DNA of 64,000 bases. Origin: Ephydatia muelleri. Lineage: Eukaryota; Porifera; Demospongiae; Spongillida; Spongillidae. A program made the position numbers and the translations under genes. Positions 36,501 through 40,811 of this stretch are shown one piece after another. The notes under the pieces are model-generated. The model had not been told where the DNA came from and searched no databases. It worked only from the letters and a program-made list of their open reading frames with translations. Each line of letters opens with the position of its first letter. Within the stretch, counting starts at the first letter, position 1. The stretch covers positions 4,582,016 to 4,646,015 of the forward strand of contig JABACO010000021.1 of NCBI GenBank assembly GCA_013339895.1, read 5' to 3'.

Positions 36501-36950
36501 AGTTGCGTTTTTTTGTAGTGATATCATTCACAGTGGAATGTGCTAAGCAATGTTTCCTAGAGTGTCTACCTGAAATATGGCAAAATTGCTAGTACAACAC
36601 AAGGCTATTGATATGTGGGTGGGTCATATATCCATTATGACTTGCAATGCCCAAGGAGCTCTAAGTACATTTTTTTTTTTATGGCACTGTGAACCTATTA
36701 ATTGAGTGTTTCGAATCCATGTACTATCTATGATTGTAGTGAGTCATATTATTGTATTTTCTATAAATGTCAAAGAACAGGTATTAAGATCACATGCAAA
36801 TCATACCTTGGTTGAAATAGTCCATAGTCAACCTTCCAATCTCCAAGTGGTGGTCCAAATCGAATATGCATGCAAGACTGTTCATCCCAACCCCATGCCT
36901 CCATTGAAATAATCACATGAAACGTCAGCTTTCCACAGCCAGGTTCAGAT
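2742..36950 (-). CDS. RNF213-like giant protein, gene B (N-terminal half, spliced)
   Basis: RNF213 (mysterin) is a very large cytosolic protein with an N-terminal arm including a CBM20-like fold, a helical stalk, a six-unit AAA+ ring of dynein type and a RING/RZ-type E3 module. Here 19 minus-strand exons cover the arm and stalk. By memory of the family, the best matches are the CBM20 segment (exons 1-2), the segment reading ALATAAGGEDALTQDKLSGL (exon 17), WYKSVKETQGSVEV and LDELRDLESKLVLI (exon 18), and the NYYTTTQLLYLQKEL segment (exon 19). Exon phases agree from 1 to 13 and from 14 to 19. Small introns (42-75 bp) alternate with huge transposon-filled ones; intron 1 is ~9.8 kb. The initiator codon, the 5' end, and the AAA+ and E3 parts are not in view. 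No in-frame stop is seen within the exons. Confidence 0.8.
3505..5188 (-). other. Intron 18 of gene B
   Basis: Non-coding. It holds the TTAA-flanked MITE at 4707-4935. Short plus-strand frames at 4255-4660 show no protein similarity I recognise. Confidence 0.6.
4707..4935. mobile_element. TTAA-flanked MITE, piggyBac/Kolobok type
   Basis: TTAA target duplications at 4707-4710 and 4932-4935 enclose perfect 13-bp terminal inverted repeats, CCGATTAACGCCG at the left and its complement at 4919-4931. No coding capacity in 221 bp. The TTAA duplication is typical of piggyBac and Kolobok families; the terminal sequence differs from the MITEs at 7747 and 18997. Confidence 0.8.
5189..5488 (-). CDS. Gene B exon 18: RNF213 signature segment
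   Basis: 100 codons in phase 0. WYKSVKETQGSVEVTSIGQL matches 'W.ktvkesHGSVElsSl', and YTLDELRDLESKLVLITSNN then EVDLFLK matches 'YsLeELkeLlnKLmLmsgk...EVerF.ev' of vertebrate RNF213 (recalled, not aligned by program). Confidence 0.87.
5729..5952 (-). CDS. Gene B exon 17: RNF213 signature segment
   Basis: DVSDLSNFVTVALATAAGGE, then DKLSGLRTIGTSFESLIYTL and ELLSSCQTLVKTIRKNRYLP. This aligns by memory with the vertebrate RNF213 run 'LASISAGEND..vdrva.fh.a..gy..LLY.L...W.al....LP'. It is one of the strongest family matches in the window. Confidence 0.85.
6004..6169 (-). CDS. Gene B exon 16
   Basis: Reads QASQLKQWTLGFIWGELTLA then LEDIRQDKDVQHCLECLWDS, phase 0 start, one base carried over. Acceptor TTAATTACAG-type; donor GTTTGC is weak. 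The next exon completes GAT in frame. Confidence 0.75.
6219..6775 (-). CDS. Gene B exon 15 (paralogous to gene A 38344-38882)
   Basis: 185 codons with GDVVYIAEPFWKVSCSNIYI, LWDPTYEACKSLLQKF and a closing LLSLTGNFDHLEHIAK. The 'L.GnF..le.i' close is a pattern I associate with RNF213. The intron after it starts with GCAAGT rather than GT; the frame runs on exactly into exon 16. Confidence 0.8.
6831..7136 (-). CDS. Gene B exon 14 (paralogous to gene A 38933-39235)
   Basis: Encodes GIQSKAVAGFSPQCKDLCEL ... ITAGDCTKFDLDRI ... LLPERVVG. The layout (basic-Cys start, 'G-x-C/V-T-+-[YF]-D', ending 'LLP/HLP') matches the gene A exon of 303 bp; this one is 306 bp in the same phase. Acceptor TGTATGCAG, donor GTATGTAA. 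Confidence 0.8.
7747..7980. mobile_element. TTAA-flanked MITE
   Basis: TTAA at both ends, with inverted termini CTCTTTCGCAGGCA and, complemented, CTGTTTCGCGGGCA. The internal run GGCAACAGTACAATATTGC recurs at the left end of the MITE at 18997, so the two belong to one family. It lies in a gene B intron. Confidence 0.75.
8221..10869 (-). mobile_element. RAG1/Transib-type DNA transposon fossil (ends provisional)
   Basis: Limits are set by an inverted pair of CACAGTG heptamers: CACAGTG at 8221-8227 and CACTGTG at 10863-10869, the outermost 7 bp expected for Transib and V(D)J-type ends. They leave 240-330 bp of non-coding sequence either side of the transposase remnant, a reasonable layout. Against this, the flanking 5-mers (GAGGG left, TATAC right) do not form the expected 5-bp duplication, and no terminal homology extends past the heptamer. 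It sits in the gene B intron between exons 13 and 14. Confidence 0.35.
8465..10540 (-). pseudogene. RAG1/Transib-superfamily transposase remnant
   Basis: Reading minus strand: Met at 10540 (MAEEVVDTTKHKIDIGDAWE), an acidic linker, LSPRQTQKRIDDLFSALREE (~10150-10090), LSLDEALYMLSAYKLGHSGY (9920), a Cys pair in GRGGGFCVLCPFSADEA (9510), GLTQNPISAYNVATFPILHA then LDYCLKVAYKLNAG (9340-9220), GAGGTSTTCNTARALLF (9090-9040), SVHQVLAHSAALI (8820), LSEEPPEHNNKNLRIYREHL (8745) and a CSFCGEEHNVRSC zinc knuckle (8605). These run in the same order as the vertebrate RAG1 core: ZnC2-like Cys, 'LHcDigna', 'NgNfARkL', 'HKtLAH', 'SEGnEsgNKLfRRFR', the last holding the catalytic Glu. At the place I align with the second catalytic Asp there is no acidic residue, so superfamily membership is surer than activity type. 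About five frame breaks and stops; inactive. No RAG2/kelch partner is visible. Confidence 0.65.
10870..11322. other. Intron sequence, no gene recognised
   Basis: AT-rich; short frames only. It lies between the RAG1-type fossil and gene B exon 13. The missing link exon between exons 13 and 14 could lie here or in 7137-8220, but I could not find it. Confidence 0.45.
11323..11492 (-). CDS. Gene B exon 13
   Basis: Acceptor AAAATCAG, donor GTATAATG; two bases then 56 codons including MLDYDQHLWYNERNVF and FAKVQEIALHLHALRRCA. The split codon with exon 12 (T+TT, Phe) supports it although ~6.8 kb of transposons separate them. It ends in phase 0, whereas exon 14 needs one carried base, so an unseen exon probably lies between. 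Confidence 0.6.
11550..11806 (-). repeat. 3' LTR of the Gmr1-like element
   Basis: 257 bp, begins TGTGAATGCG and ends CTTCCACA in plus orientation. Differences from its partner are mostly transitions. Confidence 0.9.
11807..12396 (-). pseudogene. RNase H region remnant
   Basis: Contains FVLQTDASDRGAGAVISQ, YYSRKFLPREERYSTVEKEC, FTIQTDHLSLEWL and GKANGNADSLSR, the standard gypsy RNase H landmarks. It is the last coding part before the polypurine tract and 3' LTR. Confidence 0.85.
12476..13760 (-). pseudogene. Integrase remnant
   Basis: HHCC zinc module (AHDIPMAGHQGRDKTWQRIL then CKSCRICQ), catalytic core landmarks MDIVGLLPRS and ITDQGSNFTSQL, then SPYHPQTDGLIERFNQTLK with the core Glu, and a C-terminal segment with QWQGPYQVLAREGKVTYLVD (GPY/F module). 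It lies upstream of RNase H in reading direction. Confidence 0.85.
13865..14330 (-). pseudogene. Retropepsin-like protease remnant
   Basis: Contains the active-site run ILLDTGCSRTMVNQ and, further on, VDVLLGTDVPEL, the two-part signature of a gypsy aspartic protease. It lies between gag and integrase. Confidence 0.8.
14340..15250 (-). pseudogene. Gag remnant of Gmr1-like element (SCAN-like)
   Basis: Capsid-like segment with NDDIEAYRVTFERILAAHKV, WSQYLAPQLSGRAQLAFAAL and YDINEESYRRRI. These match the gag region from which vertebrate SCAN domains are thought to derive. A Cys/His knuckle (CYHCKKQGHISSRC) follows near 14420. Broken. Confidence 0.75.
15468..15724 (-). repeat. 5' LTR of the Gmr1-like element
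   Basis: 257 bp, TGTGAACGCG...CTTCCACA in plus orientation, followed by the AATAA duplication. It is the 5' LTR because the element reads on the minus strand. Confidence 0.9.
15990..16470 (+). pseudogene. Old Ty3/gypsy scrap (RT end and RNase H start)
   Basis: Plus-strand pieces read KEFPTTRSKKEAITLLGLTS, DYATVAASMTDLTKKTGS, then LRSPNFDIPFLIQTDVSEVG and VGAVLSQIGSRREEHPVNYY, the connection and RNase H entry of a gypsy polyprotein. No LTRs found; clearly decayed and older than the Gmr1-like insertion beside it. Confidence 0.7.
16471..18251. other. Gene B intron 12, nothing firm
   Basis: Tandem-like short motifs rich in ACATGTA occur at 16550-17300, including two near copies of GGGGACACAATG at 17229 and 17263. 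Short plus-strand frames at 17175-18002 have no similarity I recognise. Confidence 0.45.
18252..18432 (-). CDS. Gene B exon 12
   Basis: Starts ISKIFIILRNEE after acceptor TTGTATAG; the alternative acceptor 5 bp downstream would break the frame. Ends FIKEY plus one base, donor GTAAGTG, completed to Phe by exon 13. Confidence 0.7.
18504..18656 (-). CDS. Gene B exon 11
   Basis: 51 codons in phase 0, VPRQIPLLIKTLHLFEECNS then ICLSSECILLKDLMFLGVMC. Acceptor TGCTACAG, donor GTATGT. The intron before it holds the TTAA-flanked MITE at 18997-19723. Confidence 0.7.
18997..19723. mobile_element. TTAA-flanked MITE containing a nested foldback
   Basis: TTAA at 18997-19000 and 19720-19723. The left end CTCATTCATGGGCAACAG and the complement of the right end CTTTTTCATGGGCGAAAG match imperfectly. 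Left internal sequence GGCAACAGCACAATATTGC matches the 7747 MITE. Inside lies a separate inverted repeat, 19294-19698. Confidence 0.65.
19294..19698. repeat. Palindromic (foldback) MITE nested in the 18997 element
   Basis: Left arm starts ATTGGGTCATTTCACAGAGA; the right arm ends with its near complement (TTCTGTGAATGACCCAAT). Arms of ~65 bp share the run on CTAGATACA and TTCAATATGAGAAAG. No coding sequence. Confidence 0.7.
20333..20434 (-). CDS. Gene B exon 10
   Basis: 34 codons, IWIKIFRVQQPSSSIVSEEW onwards, phase 0, 55-bp intron after exon 9. Acceptor CTTGTCAG, donor GTTAGT. Confidence 0.65.
20490..20654 (-). CDS. Gene B exon 9
   Basis: 55 codons in phase 0. Contains LQKFICNLISHPTIIGG and GGYLGWNDWKG, which resemble an 'hP...lG..lG..W' pattern I recall in the RNF213 stalk. 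Acceptor TTTCACAG, donor GTATGG. Confidence 0.7.
20697..20780 (-). CDS. Gene B exon 8
   Basis: 28 codons beginning DFTFVIETLLLDLSVPL, phase 0 at both ends. Acceptor CTCTTCAG is good. The donor GTACAA is weak, chosen because it keeps frame with exon 9 across a 42-bp intron. Confidence 0.6.
21000..21083 (-). CDS. Gene B exon 7
   Basis: 28 codons, VSSEIIFSIFKHIIDALNDE then TRYGQFMM, between acceptor ATTCACAG and donor GTAATC. An earlier donor (GTATGG, leaving 65 bp) breaks the frame with exon 8, so the longer form is preferred. Confidence 0.6.
21429..21556. mobile_element. 128-bp palindromic MITE
   Basis: Ends CAATAGACCCTTCC and GGAAGGGTCTATTG are complementary, and similarity continues inward (GGATGTGACATCACT against AGTGATGTCACGTCC). 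The target duplication is not clear. It lies in the gene B intron between exons 6 and 7. Confidence 0.75.
21657..21710. repeat. Hairpin with 22-bp arms
   Basis: Arms 21657-21678 and 21689-21710 are complementary except for about two positions, with a 10-base loop. It begins and ends with TGATCATG/CATGATCA. Confidence 0.75.
21822..21993 (-). CDS. Gene B exon 6
   Basis: 43-bp intron, acceptor TTTATTAG. Split Gly codon, then NISAQLEELHGLFQLDPLLL and a closing LFHLIHSDEQ. Ends in phase 0. Hydrophobic helical stalk segment. Confidence 0.7.
22037..22258 (-). CDS. Gene B exon 5
   Basis: 71-bp intron from exon 4; the split codon AG+C gives Ser. Encodes IADSVSSFFNARVSSIGG through HSIRRKFPQDLYEFIG. 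Donor GTATTA is weaker than the others, but the frame carries on into exon 6. Confidence 0.7.
22330..22547 (-). CDS. Gene B exon 4
   Basis: Acceptor CACTGCAG, donor GTAAGTATG. Begins EIDDWFGSIVMELNAS in phase 0, in register with exon 3. Helical, Leu-rich stalk sequence; similarity to RNF213 is positional and by helical pattern only. Confidence 0.7.
23240..23310. repeat. Partial copy of the 24180 MITE arm
   Basis: AGCCTCATCC...ACACTGCCAAGGTC...TTAGCA follows the right arm of the element at 24180-24506 in order, with substitutions. Confidence 0.5.
24180..24506. mobile_element. Palindromic MITE with ~125-bp arms
   Basis: Left arm CTTAGCACATGTGACCTTGG ... and right arm ... CCAAGGTCACATGCGCTAAG are complementary over ~125 bp, with a centre near 24335. 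ATGT flanks both ends and may be a 4-bp duplication. No coding sequence. Confidence 0.75.
25778..26056 (+). CDS. Short open frame, unknown
   Basis: 93 codons from ATG, MLPHKYSLKHCRTVTTPFGI ... IVCPQFVDAVC, basic and Cys-containing with plausible protein composition. It is antisense to gene B intron 3. No signal peptide or family seen. It may be a transposon scrap or chance. Confidence 0.2.
   Translation: MLPHKYSLKHCRTVTTPFGIRTLDSLLTFKEEYNSIFVRKGNHYFRQVLEGLVQLIRSTKWPKSILFTLKWCSKHHIIAWKIVCPQFVDAVC
26354..26727 (-). CDS. Gene B exon 3
   Basis: Follows exon 2 after a 48-bp intron and keeps frame (Gly split 1+2). Begins YVQYDAIAWP, directly continuing the arm; no further motif is recognised. Donor GTATGATG; ends on a codon boundary. 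Confidence 0.75.
26776..26996 (-). CDS. Gene B exon 2: second half of CBM20-like domain
   Basis: Acceptor ATCCTTAG, donor GTAGGA. Encodes TLNNGLFEMTCSIPIIVEKL, then IEYKYTVYSS, EYEYVHNAENSG and IYNRCLII. This is the 'YKYvV...EYi...NR' pattern that I associate with the RNF213 arm and CBM20 domains generally. The intron before it is ~9.8 kb and holds a nested pair of gypsy elements. A damaged duplicate of its 5' part lies at 27180-27243. Confidence 0.8.
27180..27243 (-). pseudogene. Damaged duplicate of gene B exon 2 (5' part)
   Basis: Read minus strand it begins CTAAATAATGGACTGTGTGA, against CTAAATAATGGACTATTTGA in exon 2, and stays alignable for ~64 bp to GATGCTTG (exon 2: GATGCTCG) with ~25-30% differences and an indel that shifts frame. 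It lacks the acceptor AG. It lies 184 bp upstream of the true exon in the gene's direction. Confidence 0.55.
29041..29165 (-). repeat. 3' LTR of the young gypsy
   Basis: 125 bp, identical to 33504-33628; preceded by CACAG. Confidence 0.93.
29180..33478 (-). CDS. Gag-Pol polyprotein of the young gypsy (1432 aa)
   Basis: A single reading frame. Gag ~1-235, with Cys/His knuckles ~238-270 (CLRCGFRKHGRGENC, then CNACGGPNHFARVC). Protease-like region ~325-420. Reverse transcriptase ~470-660 with YIDDIVVAG near 628. RNase H ~770-890 with VTDASNQGVGAVL, then FTLRTDHKPLE. Integrase from ~1000 with the HHCC module (HDGHPGIWAMRALARFYVWW, CSACQQNRP), then HVDYAGPFDG (~1064), VSDNGPQFSS (~1118) and YHPKSNGLAERAVRTFK. 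The last ~110 residues are acidic/Ser-rich. Pol order and the fused single frame resemble the Mag/K02A2.6-like gypsy group. Start chosen at the first Met after the primer site. Confidence 0.92.
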   Translation of the reverse strand: MNEAAIAAVTQRFRFDRFDASGEEWEYYIQRFETELALHNLLAGDATAEARRNLLLSKIGPDAFKVLVDHFRPDAVTSKTYAQLKEILRKHYRKDTCILAERVKFTMRHRKDGETVSQFLIALRAIAGNCDFGESLNERLRDQLTIGINDDFWQQELFRLHTTNDTTLQQVEASALILEQASTQQKQIRSMAKGEQATEPLQVHRVKGTSQTPKVKQKRTPKELDDSIDCLRCGFRKHGRGENCAAKGSTCNACGGPNHFARVCLKTGNASVIHRREKHTRKLNTVGHGSSTDGPEESDIDDIDSDINVVHVRALKGLSARLTITINKHRVKMLYDPGAARSIINEHIWKRIGSPALQPTVPLVAYTNVTVNTRGEAVVKVKAFGKELKLPVIVINQQDTPLFGLDWCVAFGIKMPDGVTIRNIKSKDSTGAVDSQKDTNLKMLLTEFDELFGEDTTTITGHKAVVHLKDGAVPKIFPARPVPFPLRKAVETEIERLIKEDILEAVDTTVTPIEWASPIVCVPKPNGKIRLCVDFKATINQHVYVDPHPLPRFEDIVSKLGGSEYFSKIDLKDAFLQMEVDVPSRKYLVVATHMGYFRYKRLPFGVCFAPAVFQKTMDTILAGIPKTAAYIDDIVVAGQSKEEHLELLRTVFTRLKQANIRAKLSKCEFLKTEVTYLGYRIDRQGIHPTEEHIEALRNMPAPSNKKELRSFLGAINYYSRFIPNLQPMCAPLHSLTKDSVPWHWSTTSNNIYQNLKQILSSKDTLVHYNEDLPLVLVTDASNQGVGAVLLHTLHNGTERPVAYASRTFNDREKQYSVLDKEALAIIFGVTKFYQYVYGRNFTLRTDHKPLERILGAKREIPKMAANRLQRWALTLCAFDYDIQYVKGKENILADPLSRLPLKSAVAQAEEQSSYSLLNIRLQDLPLTRRELRKQTASDAVLSQIIKYVERGWPIDKRLIPSGLCTFYEKRDTLSFEEGILLWQGRIIIPDIFRKTVLSMLHDGHPGIWAMRALARFYVWWPSIDKEVEEFVKKCSACQQNRPREPETLLYSWCAPTEPWSRIHVDYAGPFDGCFWLVAIDAFSKWLEIKPQTSTTSAITIKSLREMFSRFGLPKMIVSDNGPQFSSQEFREFCESNNVIHVRTTPYHPKSNGLAERAVRTFKERYKAARANKTDADLALQRFLISYRNTPQKSTGRAPAEILLGRKLRTKLDLLKPDTARQIDYSLLKQKIYHDKRSKPRCFDEGELVWVQRTQGKGYDEGCIEKKTNDHSYLVKSCGKIQRKHADQLRVRELPEEDLIKQNGNLHTSQNTFVEEQHLNIHTAPYTHTKSSQVVGAQDAEEDVVSGDEGMGTPMLEVDTEGEHVRDLDDTDNGGETVDGSGTRLSGAERPPGDGWQPGDSTAGSSSSNRWPKRSRRAPVRPYDKYLNNPRAQ
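33504..33628 (-). repeat. 5' LTR of the young gypsy
   Basis: 125 bp, identical to 29041-29165; followed by CACAG. The coding frame starts 26 bp inside it. Confidence 0.93.
34140..34310 (+). pseudogene. RNase H remnant of the old gypsy
   Basis: FALRTDHSSLQWLHGSKGSE then QLVVHCKGPSHGNADGLPR, the closing landmarks of a gypsy RNase H domain. Confidence 0.75.
34500..34790 (+). pseudogene. Integrase C-terminal remnant of the old gypsy
   Basis: YDKRVHGDPYEVDV, then LHCPWIGPFHVQKK and RRIVVHFNRLKPC, which is the GPY/F-type module and 'vHfNRLKPc' ending of gypsy integrases. Confidence 0.7.
35501..36806 (-). other. Proximal part of gene B intron 1
   Basis: No coding sequence recognised. Includes a T-tract near 36669. 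Confidence 0.5.
36807..36950 (-). CDS. Gene B exon 1 seen: first half of CBM20-like domain
   Basis: Acceptor TGCTATAG, donor GTATGA. The 48-codon product contains LTFHVIISMEAWGWDEQSC and IRFGPPLGDWKVDYG, the strand and 'LGdW' pattern of a starch-binding CBM20 fold as found at the N-terminus of RNF213 proteins. It starts one base into a codon and ends with two bases (AG), which exon 2 completes to Arg. An earlier first exon must exist, because the frame is open upstream and no Met is near. Confidence 0.75.
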
Positions 36951-38343
36951 CTATAGCACAAAAAGTAATCATACTTAGATATACAAGCAAATGAAGAGAA
37001 ATGAATTGCTAGATGTTAGTTCGTGACAATAACTAATTGTTTGTGAACTTTAGTGATGAACAATTAAGCAGTGTTATTAAGATGTGATTAAGACTACATG
37101 TGGCACAGTACTTTTTGCAATACACTAGCTTCAGTTAGCAAATAATGGACTAACTGATACTGCTTTGGCCTGCATAAGGCTGCAGCTCTATTAAACATTG
37201 CTGAAATGCAGAGTATATAACAGAAAACTTCACAAATTCACTCAAACAATATATAGTACCTTGCAGTATGTTTTGATGGAGTACAGTGAATTAATCTTTT
37301 TCTTTCCTACACACAAATAAAACATCACAAATATCTTCACATTGCAGAAAGTGTGTAAACAGACAGTAATTGCACACGTTAACTTCTGTTCTAAGTGATG
37401 AAGCTTTTCAGCTGAATTGCATTGCACTTGTTTGACAAATGCTGGAATTTCTTATTGTAGCATAAATAATAAGCAAATTATATTCTGTGATCTAGATCTC
37501 ATTATGCTTTCAGTTCTAACTTTTTCTCGGAAGTTGTCAGTCTCTACAGACTCTTTACGGAAGCATGCTTCTCCTCCCCAACATATCAGTGTTTCAATCA
37601 CAACTTAGTGCTTGACTTTGATTTGTAGCCTTTTTCATAGTAGTTAGTAAGTGCATCTCTTTAAGCCAATACTTGCCTTCGGTATCTATTTATTGTGCAA
37701 TGCTTCTGAAATGAACCACTACAATAAATCACTCATTATTAATACGCACTAGAATGGTCCATGATTGAGGGTTTACATAGTAATTTTAATACCACATGTG
37801 GAAATGACCTGGTCACACAGTGATTTCAATAAAATGAGGAAACGGTATACTCCTTGTGGGTCCTGGCAAGGTGTTGATGCTCTAGTTGTCAGATGAGAAT
37901 CTGATTTCTTCCATTGTAGCTAACCATAAAAACTGATTCCAGCACACTACAAATCCCCCTTACCAATTTTGATAGCCAATCCAACTACATTGAAATGCAT
38001 GCATGCATTTCCTACACACAGCTCTTTCATTGGTGGACACATAATCTAATACACTACAAATTTATGTCTAGTATGAAATATAATTCATACATCCTTTTAT
38101 GATGGGTTACAGAAGTACATACAATACTTCTAAAATGTTGATGCACCTATTTTTGTATTTATTTGATATAATGCCTTATTTGCTTGGCACTCTTGACTCA
38201 TTCTTAACAATTCCCCGGGTGATAGGTGTCCCATGAAATGGCAATTGCCATAAGATGAATTACAATACATTTGGGTATAACAAGAACATGATTCATAACT
38301 TGACCAAATCTGGACCTTATTACGTCCTGCTGCATGTGCTCAC
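36951..38343 (-). other. Between gene A last seen exon and gene B first seen exon
   Basis: This stretch should hold either the 3' continuation of gene A or the first exon and promoter of gene B. I found neither with certainty. No sequence like gene B exons 16-19 occurs here. Confidence 0.45.
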
Positions 38344-38882
38344 CTTAACCATTTTGACTAAATCATCTAGCTTCCCTCTCATATCTCCCAAAGATTTGCC
38401 CTGCAAAACAGATTCTGCGTACGGTTTGTAACTTTGTACCAATCTTTCATACATTTCAATGCATGGTCCAATGTCCTTAATCCATATACTTGTTGGGTTT
38501 TTTGTTTTCCCACACATCCGGATTCCCTTGGTAAGAGATTCAAGTTCCTTCATGACATGAGGCGGACGTATATTATTATTGAAATCATCTTTTAGTTCTT
38601 GAAAAGTTAATGAGAGATTTTCATATTTCTCAAGACGTTCCACACAGGTTTTTATTGTAGGCTCCCATATAACTGTATGTATATCAGCACATTTAAGAGG
38701 ATATTTTGCATTAGCAAAATATTTTTTCCAATAATTCAGGAATAGTTCACTCTTTCCAACCATGCAGTAGAACATTTCAACCACCTGTACCAGACTGCCT
38801 GCAAGTGTGTAAACAGTTCCATGATGCACATGAGTTTCTCTTTTTGGATCCACCTGCAGGGCATTCTCAATATCCAGCATCC
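38344..38882 (-). CDS. Gene A exon f (paralogue of gene B exon 15)
   Basis: [60 protein letters not shown] and a closing [18 protein letters not shown]. The 'tv.wePt...c...L.+...ls...f' order is shared with gene B exon 15. Ends in phase 0 with donor GTGAGC. Confidence 0.75.
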
Positions 38883-40778
38883 CTAAGTGTAAATGACATA
38901 CATTACATCAGTTCTCTGTGCACAAGACTTACCTTCAATATTGTTTGAGCAAGGTAAATGCTCTTTCAACAACTGAAACTGTTTGGAGAATGCCTTAAAT
39001 TTTTCAAACTCAATTTCTCTCTGCTGCTTCTCTATCATGAATTGGTGCTCATTAGCGCCAATTGAAATTATTGACTTTTTAACGTGCTCTAAATGATTAT
39101 CAATTATGTTGAAATCATATCTTGTCACTTCACCACTTTCTACATTGTGGTACATTTGTTGTAACTTCTTCTCTGCACAATTGCATATCCTGATACATTC
39201 GGTTGAGAAGCCACTTCTAGCCATAGATGACGAACCTATTGAGAGCAAGAAAGGTTCAATCATGCAGTATACACGCTTTGGAAAATCACCACCCAAGTAC
39301 AATACTGCCCATAATTCGAACCTCCCAATTGATTTTACAAGTATTATAACACTGTTATTAGTAATATGCCTACATCACTCCTATATTATTCCCTGGCACA
39401 ATTGCATCTGATACTTAGTAAGGATACTTTGTGATTGCATTGTGTATTAGGGTGGTCATGCAGACTAGCATAGGTAGGGTCATTACCCTCCTGACCACAA
39501 CTCTGTGAGACCACACACCCTAACATAATTGAAATGATGCTTCTGGGACAGCAGCATGAGCATGCATTGTGCCATGTGATCATGTGTATTTATCAAGCAT
39601 CATCATATTCTTGTGTTACATAGTGTTTGTGTCTGTGTCTCCCAGAATCTCTTCCATCTCATTATGTGTTGTATCGTTGGTGGTAAAGTCCACGAAGGTA
39701 AATGACACACACTTTGCCCAATAAAGTAGGGAAATCTGCTTTGAAAAAAATTCTATTGTGTGTACTGGAAATTTGCACTAGATCCTTTTTCACGGAAACA
39801 ATCCCATATGATGTACACAGAACCCCAAAAGCCTAGAGTCAGCTATACTGGACAGATAACACATGTATAAATGAGTATGTATCAAAAATATTAGTTTTAT
39901 AAATAGTAGCTATGTAGATAGAACGGTAATAGCCTGTAACACAATTGTGGCTTCTGAAAAAGAAACATGTTACCTTTAAACTATCGTCCTTACGTACTAT
40001 TAAATGTTATTAGTAGTGACCACAAATCTGACGATAAAAGTAGCTCAAGAGGTATATCAAACTCTCCAACTGAAATCTGATCACAACTGACAGGAGCTGT
40101 CTTCAAAAATATGTGGTCTACCATCCTTCCAGCACATGTGTAGTGTAGACCAGTAAGACAGTGTTTGGTTTCTAATAGTTTGCTGATTATTTTGGTACCC
40201 TAGGCAATGAAAGGGTATCAAATATAGCACACACATAGAACTAATACTTGGTACTTACAACACTTGTTCTGTCTGGCACATCCAATAACTTATCCAATGA
40301 CTGATAAACAGCTTTTGTAATGAACTCAGTCAGCACACGGAATTCAGAACACCAATGTTCATCAGCACTGTTTTCTTCCAACAAATGCAGCAATTCTAAT
40401 TGCACTGTTTCAGTACTCTGATCAAAATAATAGGCAAAAATTGTGTGATGAGATGCTAATATGTATACATGAATGCAAAAATATATGAAACAGCGAAAGT
40501 TGTAACAATCGCCTAAAATGTAGATATGACAAATAAAACTACCGCATTATATAACATCCACCACTGCACGGGTTGGAAGAATACAAATGGCAAAGATTCC
40601 ATTCGAATGATATTATAACTGAATGTTCACATTCTTATCACCAAGAATGCCCAGTGCGCATTATTTCATAACATTTCGTATGGTGAATAATTCATTCAAA
40701 ACCATTTGAATGGCACATGTTGAAATTAGCAAACAGTTGAGTATACATTTCACACTGACCTCTCACCAGGGGCGGATC

Positions 40779-40811
<33 letters not shown>

